Shown piece by piece: positions 1-5,218 of a stretch of 5,218 bases of DNA. The DNA lies in contig JABMNB010000290.1 in NCBI GenBank assembly GCA_013205335.1, positions 1 through 5,218 of the forward strand. The letters are read 5' to 3'. The stretch's first letter is position 1. The number at the start of each line of letters is the position of its first letter. The notes beneath the pieces were generated by a model. It was given only the letters and a program-made list of their open reading frames with translations. It made no database searches and had not been told where the DNA came from. Origin of the DNA: Rhodospirillales bacterium. Its GTDB lineage: Bacteria; Pseudomonadota; Alphaproteobacteria; Reyranellales; Reyranellaceae. The translations under genes and the position numbers were made by a program.

Positions 1-2831
1 AAGTCGATCATCATGATCGCGTTCTTCTTGACGATGCCGATCAGCAGCACGATGCCGATGATGGCCACGATGCTGAGGTCGGTGCCCGCGAGCATGAGGG
101 CGAGCAGCGCGCCGATGCCCGCCGACGGCAGGGTGGAGAGAATCGTGATCGGATGGATGTAGCTCTCGTAGAGCACGCCCAGCACGATATAGACGGTGAC
201 GATCGCGGCCAGGATCAGCAGGAGCTGGCTGTCGAGCGACTTCTGGAAGGCCAGCGCCGCGCCCTGGAAGTGCGTCGTGATGGAGCGCGGCATGCCGATC
301 TCGAGCTGGGCGGCGACGATGGCGTCGACCGCCTGGCCGAGCGCGAACCCGGGCGCGAGGTTGAAGGAAATGGTGGTGGCCGGGAACTGGCCGAACCGGT
401 CGAGCCGCAGCGGCGCGGTGCGCTCCTCGAAGGTGGCGATGGCCGACAGCGGCACCTGCTTGCCGGCCGTCGAGCTCGGCAGATAGAGGTCGTTGAGTGA
501 GGCGATCGAGCGCACCATCTCAGGCTCGACCTCGTAGATGACGCGATACTGGTTGGACTGCGTGTAAACGGTCGAGACGATGCGCTGGCCGAACACGTCG
601 TAGAGCACATTGTCGACGGTGGCGGCCGTGATGCCGAAGCGCGCCGCGGCGTCCCTGTCGATCCGGATGAACATCGACAGACCCTTGTTCTGCAGGTCGC
701 TCGTCACGTCGACGAGCTCCGGCAGCTTCTCGAGCCGGTCCATCAGGCGCGGCACCCAGGCGTCGAATTCGCTGGCGTTGGCCGATTCCAGGACGAACTG
801 GTACTGCGTGCGGCTCACCGCCGAATCGATCGTGAGATCCTGGGCAGGCTGCATGTAGAGCGAGATGCCTGGCACCGACGAGGTCTCGCGTTGCAGCCGC
901 CGGATGATCTGGGTGGCCGACAGCGAGCGCTCGCTGCGCGGCTTGAGATTGATCAGCATGCGGCCCGAATTGAGCGTGGGGTTGGTGCCGTCGACCCCCA
1001 CGAACGAAGCGAGGCTCTCGACGTCGGGGTCCTTCAGGATGGCCTCGACCATCGCGCGCTGGCGCTCGCTCATCGCCGCGAAGGAGGCGCTCTGCGGCCC
1101 TTCGGTCACGGCCTGGATGAGGCCGGTGTCCTGCACCGGGAAGAAACCCTTCGGAATCACGATGTAGAGCACCACGGTCAGCACCACCGTGCCGATCGCG
1201 ACCAGCAGAGTGAGCGCCTGGTGCCGGAACACCACGATCAGGCAACGGTCGTAGAACTCGACGATGCGGCCGAACCAGCCCGCGCCCATGGCATCGACTT
1301 CGGCAGGCGCCGCCGGGTTCGCGGGCGCTGACGCCGCCGTGGCCGCCCGCGGCCGCTGGCGCAGGAACTTTGCGCACAGCATCGGCACCAGGGTCAACGA
1401 CACCACGGCCGAGAACAGGATCGTGACGGAAAGGGTGACGGCAAACTCGCTGAACAGGCGGCCGACCACGTCGCTCATGAAGAGCAGTGGAATCAGCACG
1501 GCGATCAGCGAGACGGTGAGCGACACGACCGTGAAGGCGATCTGCCGCGAACCCTTGAGCGCCGCCGCCTTGGGGTCCTCGCCGCGCTCGATGTAGCGCG
1601 CGATGTTCTCGATCATGACGATGGCATCGTCGACCACGAAGCCGGTGGCGATGGTGAGCGCCATGATCGACAGGTTGTTGAGGCTGAAGTCGGCGAGATA
1701 CATCACCGCCAGGGTGCCGACGAGCGACAGCGGCACGGAAAGGCTGGGGATCAGCGTGGCGCGCGCATCGCCCAGGAAGGCGAAGATCACGGCCACCACC
1801 AGGATGACCGCAAAGCACAGCTCGATCTGCACGTCGCGGACGGAGGCGCGGATGGTCAGCGTGCGGTCGGTGAGGACGGTGATGTCCAGCGAACTGGGCA
1901 GGGTCTCGCGCAGCGTCGGCAACAGGTTTTTGATGCGATCGACGACCTCGATGACGTTGGCGCCGGGCTGGCGCTGGACGTTCACGATCACGGCCTGGGT
2001 GTTGTTCATCCAGGCGGCGATCCGGTTGTTCTCCTGGCCTTCCTCGACGGTCGCGACGTCGCGGATGCGCACCGGCGCGCCGTTGCGATAGGCCACGATG
2101 ATGTCGCGGAAGGTTTCGGGATCGGTGATCTGGTCGTTGGCGTTGATGGTGAGGGCGCGCGCCGGCCCGTCGAAATTGCCCTTGGGCGTGTTGACGTTGG
2201 CGTTGGAAATCGTCGTGCGCAGGTCGTCGATATTGAGGCCGTAGGCGGCGAGCGCCGTCGGGTTGGCCCTGATGCGAACGCCGGGCTTCTGGCCGCCTTC
2301 GAGGTTGACCAGGCCGACCCCCGGAAGCTGCGCAATCTTCTGTGCGAGCCGCGTATCCACCAGGTCGTGGACCTTGGTGAGCGGTTCGGTCTTGGACGTG
2401 ACGGCGAGCGTCAGCACCGGCGCGTCGGCCGGATTGAACTTGGCGTAGATCGGCGGCGACGGCAGATCGCCCGGCAGGAGATTGCCGGCGGCGTTGATGG
2501 CGGCCTGGACCTGCTGCTCGGCGATGTCGAGGCCGAGCTTGAGGTCGAACTGCAGGGTGATCGACGAGGCGCCGGCCGAGCTGGTCGACGTCATCTGGTT
2601 GAGACCCGGCATCTGGCCGAACTGCCGTTCCAGCGGCGCCGTGACGGATGTCGTCATCACCTCCGGGCTGGCGCCCGGATAAAGCGTCAGCACGCGAATC
2701 GTCGGATAGTCGACCTGCGGCAGTGCCGACAGCGGCAGGAATTTATACGCGATGATGCCGACCAGCATGATCGCGACCATGAACAACGAGGTTGCGACCG
2801 GCCGTTCGATGAAGATCCGCGACGGGTTCAT
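1..2831 (-). CDS. mdtB: RND multidrug efflux permease, MdtB-type (3' end outside window)
   Basis: Inner-membrane proton/drug antiporter of the hydrophobe/amphiphile efflux (HAE1) RND family. It takes substrates from the periplasm or outer leaflet and works with a periplasmic adaptor and an outer-membrane channel. The window gives 943 complete codons of a protein usually near 1,040 residues. The N-terminus (MNPSRIFIERPVAT) is typical of MdtB/MdtC permeases and fixes the start at 2831; no in-frame start is visible just upstream. Visible parts: TM1 about residues 9-29, first periplasmic porter loop to about 335, TM2-TM6 about 335-485, an Ala/Pro-rich cytoplasmic linker about 488-515, TM7 about 535-557, a KGFFPVQD motif near 560, second periplasmic loop to about 860, then TM8-TM10. 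Proton-relay residues are present: the Asp pair D401-D402 in GFVVDDAIVMIEN, and K936 in VKKNAIMMID, matching D407/D408 and K940 of AcrB. FVGVDGTNP (about 610) and DLTID...SRTQYQF (about 664-680) are close to E. coli MdtB as recalled. Frame checks at about 23, 428, 989, 1610 and 2831 agree, so no frameshift is evident. It lies 13 bases after the adaptor. MdtC or a single-permease homologue is the alternative; the RND assignment itself is secure. Confidence 0.95.
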   Translation of the reverse strand, partial: MNPSRIFIERPVATSLFMVAIMLVGIIAYKFLPLSALPQVDYPTIRVLTLYPGASPEVMTTSVTAPLERQFGQMPGLNQMTSTSSAGASSITLQFDLKLGLDIAEQQVQAAINAAGNLLPGDLPSPPIYAKFNPADAPVLTLAVTSKTEPLTKVHDLVDTRLAQKIAQLPGVGLVNLEGGQKPGVRIRANPTALAAYGLNIDDLRTTISNANVNTPKGNFDGPARALTINANDQITDPETFRDIIVAYRNGAPVRIRDVATVEEGQENNRIAAWMNNTQAVIVNVQRQPGANVIEVVDRIKNLLPTLRETLPSSLDITVLTDRTLTIRASVRDVQIELCFAVILVVAVIFAFLGDARATLIPSLSVPLSLVGTLAVMYLADFSLNNLSIMALTIATGFVVDDAIVMIENIARYIERGEDPKAAALKGSRQIAFTVVSLTVSLIAVLIPLLFMSDVVGRLFSEFAVTLSVTILFSAVVSLTLVPMLCAKFLRQRPRAATAASAPANPAAPAEVDAMGAGWFGRIVEFYDRCLIVVFRHQALTLLVAIGTVVLTVVLYIVIPKGFFPVQDTGLIQAVTEGPQSASFAAMSERQRAMVEAILKDPDVESLASFVGVDGTNPTLNSGRMLINLKPRSERSLSATQIIRRLQRETSSVPGISLYMQPAQDLTIDSAVSRTQYQFVLESANASEFDAWVPRLMDRLEKLPELVDVTSDLQNKGLSMFIRIDRDAAARFGITAATVDNVLYDVFGQRIVSTVYTQSNQYRVIYEVEPEMVRSIASLNDLYLPSSTAGKQVPLSAIATFEERTAPLRLDRFGQFPATTISFNLAPGFALGQAVDAIVAAQLEIGMPRSITTHFQGAALAFQKSLDSQLLLILAAIVTVYIVLGVLYESYIHPITILSTLPSAGIGALLALMLAGTDLSIVAIIGIVLLIGIVKKNAIMMID

Positions 2832-2848
2832 GTCGCGGGCGACGTCAT
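2828..2848 (-). promoter_or_regulatory. Adaptor-permease junction with nested ATGA overlaps
   Basis: On the minus strand the adaptor stop codon (TGA 2847-2845) lies inside an ATGA. The ATG of that ATGA (2848-2846) opens a six-codon frame (MTSPAT), and its TGA stop (2830-2828) overlaps the permease ATG (2831-2829) in a second ATGA. No Shine-Dalgarno-like sequence precedes the permease start; the spacer is cgtcgcccgcgac. Translational coupling, in which a terminating ribosome restarts on the permease, is therefore likely. Whether the tiny frame is itself used is unknown. Confidence 0.4.
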
Positions 2849-4146
2849 TGGTTGGTCTGTGGCGTCGGCCGGCCGGGCGGATTGGGCCCGCCCGCACCGC
2901 CGCCATCGCCATTGGCCTGCTGTCGCCGACGTTGCCCGTCGGCGGGCGCACCCTGCGTCTGGCCATCGGGCCGCGCGTTGGCAACGGGCGGTCCTGCCGG
3001 GGCGCGCGGCGTGGGCGTCGGCTTGCGGATCCTGGCGCCATCGCGCAGGCGGTCGACACCGTCGACCACGACCTGATCGCCGACCTGCAGCCCCTTGCGG
3101 ATCGCCACCTTCTCCCCGTCGGTTGCCCCGAGCTCGACGACGCGGATTTCGACCGAGTCGTCGGCCTTCGCGAGATAGACGAACGTGCCGGGCTGGCCGC
3201 GCTGGATGGCGGCCACGGGCACGACGACCGCATCCTTCACCGTGTCGGCCAGCAGGCGGACGTTCACGAACTGATTGGGGAACAGCGATTCGTCGGTATT
3301 GTCGAAGATCGCGCGCAGCTTCACCGTACCGGTCGTGAGATCGATCACGTTGTCGGTCGTATCGAGCCGGCCGACGCCCAGGTCCACCTTCTGCGACCGG
3401 TCGAGCACGCGCACTTCGAGGTTCTCCCCCGTCTTCAGGCGCTTGCGCACCAATGGCAGGGAATCTTCGGGGATCGTGAAGAGGACCGAGATCGGCTGCA
3501 CCTGGATGATCACGCAGATGCTGTTCGCGTCGCCCATGGTGACGTAGTTGCCCTTGTCGACCATGCGCAGGCCGATCTTGCCGGTGAGCGGCGCGACGAT
3601 GCGCGTGTAGGCGACGTTGAGCCTGGCGGCATCGACCTGGGCCTGATCGACGACCAGCGCTGCTTCGTACTGGCGGACCAGCGACACCTGCGTGTCGTAT
3701 TGCTGCCGGGCGATCGAATCCTGCGCCACCAGCTTGCGATAGCGTTCGAGGTCGGCTTGGGCGTTCTTCAGCAAGGCCTCGTCGCGCTGCTGCTGGCCGA
3801 TCACCTGCTGCAGGGCGACGTCGTAGGGTCGTGGGTCGACCTGGGCCAGCAGGTCGCCCTGCTTCACCATCTGGCCTTCCTTGAAGTAGACGTCGACCAG
3901 CTGGCCGGTGATCTGGGTCTTCACATTGACGGTCTGGATCGGCGTCACGGTGCCGAGAGCCCGCAGCACGATGGGAATATCGCCCCTGGTGGCCGTGGCC
4001 ACTCCCACGGGGACGGCGGCGCCGGCGGCAAACCGGCCCGCCGGGCGGGCCGGCGGTGCAGTGCTGGACTGCGAAATGTACCAGCCCGCGCCAGCCACGA
4101 TGGCCAGCCCGAAACCGATCCCGAGGAGGGTTCGCAGCCGCTTCAT
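2845..4146 (-). CDS. mdtA: RND efflux periplasmic adaptor (membrane fusion protein), MdtA-type
   Basis: Complete 433-residue adaptor that links the inner-membrane RND permease to an outer-membrane channel. The N-terminus (MKRLRTLLGIGFGLAIVAGAGWYI) is a basic patch plus one hydrophobic segment. It has no lipobox cysteine, so it is a membrane anchor or cleavable signal and not a lipoprotein signal. Domains in order: linker about 25-50; first half of the lipoyl/barrel-sandwich domain about 55-105 (GQLVDVYFKEGQMVKQGDLL); alpha-helical hairpin about 106-175, rich in Gln, Ala and charged residues; second lipoyl half about 180-210 (RIVAPLTGKIGLRMVDKGN); beta-barrel about 215-300, including TTGTVKLRAIF and SLFPNQFVNVRLL; membrane-proximal domain about 300-374; then a Pro/Gly/Gln-rich tail, 375-433. 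The SLFPNQFVNVR and GDIPIVLRALGTVTP segments closely match E. coli MdtA as recalled; that protein is of similar length (about 415). The ATG at 4146 is the only good start: it directly precedes the signal-like segment, and a weak GGA Shine-Dalgarno core sits 3 bases before it. First gene of the efflux operon and 13 bases from the permease. The substrate range cannot be read from sequence. Confidence 0.95.
   Translation of the reverse strand: MKRLRTLLGIGFGLAIVAGAGWYISQSSTAPPARPAGRFAAGAAVPVGVATATRGDIPIVLRALGTVTPIQTVNVKTQITGQLVDVYFKEGQMVKQGDLLAQVDPRPYDVALQQVIGQQQRDEALLKNAQADLERYRKLVAQDSIARQQYDTQVSLVRQYEAALVVDQAQVDAARLNVAYTRIVAPLTGKIGLRMVDKGNYVTMGDANSICVIIQVQPISVLFTIPEDSLPLVRKRLKTGENLEVRVLDRSQKVDLGVGRLDTTDNVIDLTTGTVKLRAIFDNTDESLFPNQFVNVRLLADTVKDAVVVPVAAIQRGQPGTFVYLAKADDSVEIRVVELGATDGEKVAIRKGLQVGDQVVVDGVDRLRDGARIRKPTPTPRAPAGPPVANARPDGQTQGAPADGQRRRQQANGDGGGAGGPNPPGRPTPQTNQ
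4033..4053 (-). repeat. GC-only inverted repeat in the early adaptor coding sequence
   Basis: Perfect 9-bp inverted repeat, ccggcccgc (4033-4041) and gcgggccgg (4045-4053), with a 3-base loop. It lies about 95-115 bases into the adaptor gene and encodes residues 32-38 of the Ala/Pro/Arg linker between the membrane segment and the first structured domain. All stem bases are G or C, so a stable mRNA hairpin is possible. It may only reflect a GC-rich Pro/Ala/Gly/Arg linker. Confidence 0.5.
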
Positions 4147-4261
4147 TTGTCCAATGCACCCCAGAAAACACAGCTCGCTTCACATACGAGCCGGGCCCGC
4201 GGAGTCTCCCCCACGTAAATGGCAGACGCAAGGCGGCAGCCTGGAGAAGCGGGCTTTCAAC
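4147..4261 (-). other. Intergenic region upstream of the efflux operon
   Basis: About 115 bases between the post-thiC hairpin and the adaptor start. No ORF with recognisable product and no RNA gene is visible. The promoter for the adaptor-permease operon should lie here if the hairpin stops thiC transcripts. I see no convincing pair of -35 and -10 boxes; a TATGTG on the minus strand at about 4186-4181 is a weak -10-like candidate. It sits in the loop of a short 5-bp inverted repeat (gctcg 4173-4177 with cgagc 4187-4191), which could be an operator half-site pair but may be chance. The ribosome binding signal for the adaptor is weak: GGA at 4152-4150, close to the start. Confidence 0.4.
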
Positions 4262-4290
4262 GTCCGAGGGGTCGAAAAGCCCCCTCGGAC
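4262..4290 (-). terminator. Candidate terminator hairpin after thiC
   Basis: A perfect 10-bp inverted repeat, gtccgagggg (4262-4271) and cccctcggac (4281-4290), flanks a 9-base loop (4272-4280). It begins 16 bases after the thiC stop codon, where a terminator would be expected. The stem is strong and GC-rich. However, the bases following it on the minus strand (GTTGAAAGCC) include no U-run, so classical intrinsic termination is only partly supported. It could instead stabilise the thiC mRNA 3' end or act with Rho. The plus-strand reading is equally symmetric, but no plus-strand gene needs it. Confidence 0.5.
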
Positions 4291-4306
4291 ATCGAATTAA
4301 AGTCCG

Positions 4307-5218
4307 TCACCCGGCAGGTGTGTCCTCGACGTAGAGGTTGCTGCCGCCGGCACGAAACCTGGCACTCATCTCGTCCATGCCCTTCTTCGCGTAGTCCCTG
4401 ATGTCCTGGGTGATACGCATGGAGCAGAACTTCGGACCGCACATCGAGCAGAAATGCGCGGTCTTGTGGGCCTCCTTGGGCATGGTTTCGTCGTGGAACT
4501 TCTCGGCCGTGGCGGGATCGAGCGAGAGGTTGAACTGGTCGCGCCAGCGGAAATCGAACCGCGCCCTGGACAGCGCGTCGTCGCGCAGGCGGGCGGCCGG
4601 ATGGCCCTTCGCCAGATCGGCCGCGTGCGCCGCTATCTTGTAGGTGATGACGCCTACCTTCACATCATCTCGATCCGGCAGGCCGAGATGCTCCTTGGGA
4701 GTGACGTAACAGAGCATCGCCGTGCCGAACCAGCCGATCATCGCGGCGCCGATGCCCGAGGTGATGTGGTCGTAGCCGGGGGCGATGTCGGTGACGAGCG
4801 GCCCCAGCGTGTAGAACGGTGCCTCGCCGCACTCGCGGAGCTGCTTGTCCATGTTGGCCTTGATCTTGTGCATGGGCACATGGCCCGGCCCCTCGATCAT
4901 GACCTGGCAGCCCTTGTCCCAGGCGACCCTGGTGAGCTCGCCCAGCGTCTCCAGCTCGGCGAACTGCGCGGCGTCGTTGGCGTCGGCGTTGCAGCCCGGC
5001 CGCAGCCCGTCGCCCAGGGAGAACGAGACGTCGTACTTGCGCATGATGTCGCAGATGTCGCCGAAATGCTCGTAGAGAAAACTCTCGCGGTGCTCGGTGA
5101 GGCACCATTGCGCCATCATCGAGCCGCCGCGGGACACGATGCCGGTGACGCGGCTGGCCGTCAGCGGCACATGCGCCAGCCGCACGCCGGCATGGATGGT
5201 GAAGTAGTCGACGCCCTG
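4307..5218 (-). CDS. thiC: Phosphomethylpyrimidine synthase ThiC (C-terminal part, 5' end outside window)
   Basis: Cytoplasmic radical-SAM enzyme of thiamine synthesis. It converts 5-aminoimidazole ribotide to 4-amino-5-hydroxymethyl-2-methylpyrimidine phosphate. The visible 303 residues are the C-terminal half of a protein usually around 600-630 residues. The frame is open to the window edge (first residues QGVDYFTIHAG), so the GTG at 5185 is an internal codon and not the start. Family signatures in order: TGIVSRGGS, SLGDGLRPG, DANDAAQFAEL, MIEGPGHVPM, APFYTLGPLVTDIAPGYDH, ITSGIGAAMIGWFGTAMLCYVTPKEHLG is represented in full, then KIAAHAADLAKGHP, RFDFRWRDQFNLSLDP. The [4Fe-4S] motif CX2CX4C (CSMCGPKFC) has its cysteines at fragment residues 257, 260 and 265 (codons at 4450, 4441 and 4426). 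Histidines in GPGHVPM and GYDH lie in the conserved regions known to hold the active-site metal. The protein ends normally at TGA 4309-4307, after VEDTPAG. Many thiC genes are controlled by a TPP riboswitch in their leader; that region is outside the window. A hairpin 16 bases after the stop suggests that thiC ends its transcript here. Confidence 0.98.
   Translation of the reverse strand, partial: QGVDYFTIHAGVRLAHVPLTASRVTGIVSRGGSMMAQWCLTEHRESFLYEHFGDICDIMRKYDVSFSLGDGLRPGCNADANDAAQFAELETLGELTRVAWDKGCQVMIEGPGHVPMHKIKANMDKQLRECGEAPFYTLGPLVTDIAPGYDHITSGIGAAMIGWFGTAMLCYVTPKEHLGLPDRDDVKVGVITYKIAAHAADLAKGHPAARLRDDALSRARFDFRWRDQFNLSLDPATAEKFHDETMPKEAHKTAHFCSMCGPKFCSMRITQDIRDYAKKGMDEMSARFRAGGSNLYVEDTPAG

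Noticed and set aside
520..1818. A 432-codon open frame on the minus strand inside the permease
   Set aside because: It is an out-of-frame reading of the permease. The correct frame gives continuous RND sequence with the conserved Asp pair and Lys; this one is Arg/Gly/His-rich with no recognisable domain.
1..2831. Possible pseudogene, because no single long ORF with both ends covers the permease
   Set aside because: The frame is open across the whole stretch and is simply cut by the window edge. Codon phase agrees at several conserved motifs.
2752..4218. A 488-codon open frame on the plus strand opposite the adaptor
   Set aside because: It is antisense to a clear adaptor with a full domain set. 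Its product is rich in His, Asp, Arg and Leu, as expected from a GC-rich reverse frame, and it matches no family I recognise.
2828..4231. A 467-codon open frame on the minus strand overlapping the adaptor
   Set aside because: It is shifted relative to the adaptor frame, Arg/Gly-rich and without domain features. Only its last six codons matter, as part of the junction with the permease.
5183..5185. GTG as a possible thiC start
   Set aside because: ThiC sequence (QGVDYFTIHAG) continues upstream of it in frame to the window edge, so the true start is outside.
1..5218. Mobile element, CRISPR array, tRNA/rRNA or phage genes
   Set aside because: No direct-repeat array, terminal inverted repeats, transposase or integrase motifs or tRNA-like fold were seen. 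Almost all bases are used by three conserved housekeeping or transport genes.

Overview
The window is GC-rich and all of its coding sequence lies on the minus strand. Three genes are visible: the 3' half of thiC (4307-5218, cut by the window's right edge), a complete MdtA-type periplasmic adaptor (2845-4146), and most of an MdtB-type RND multidrug efflux permease (1-2831, cut by the left edge). In the direction of transcription the order is thiC, a 160-base gap, adaptor, permease. High GC, strong preference for G/C at third codon positions, an RND pump of Gram-negative type and the ThiC sequence all suggest a proteobacterium. An alphaproteobacterium (Rhizobiales or Rhodospirillales-like) is my best guess, but it is an inference and not proven by the window.

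Right part (4307-5218): the C-terminal 303 residues of phosphomethylpyrimidine synthase ThiC, including the CX2CX4C iron-sulfur motif. A perfect 10-bp inverted repeat lies 16 bases after its stop codon. It probably ends the thiC transcript, although it has no clear U-run.

Middle (4147-4306): the only real intergenic stretch. It holds the hairpin and presumably the promoter of the efflux operon, but I see no convincing -35/-10 pair.

Left part (1-4146): adaptor and permease are separated by 13 bases and are almost certainly co-transcribed. The adaptor is anchored in the inner membrane and reaches across the periplasm. The permease uses the proton gradient to capture drugs and passes them to an outer-membrane channel that is not encoded here. 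Both proteins resemble the E. coli MdtA/MdtB pair from memory of those sequences, so a second permease of MdtC type may follow beyond position 1. The permease frame stays open from its start to the window edge, and spot checks at several points agree with one uninterrupted frame.

This is an ordinary chromosomal region. I found no mobile element, CRISPR array, RNA gene or unknown system. The findings are small-scale: a nested start/stop arrangement at the adaptor-permease junction, hairpins, and a low-complexity tail on the adaptor.
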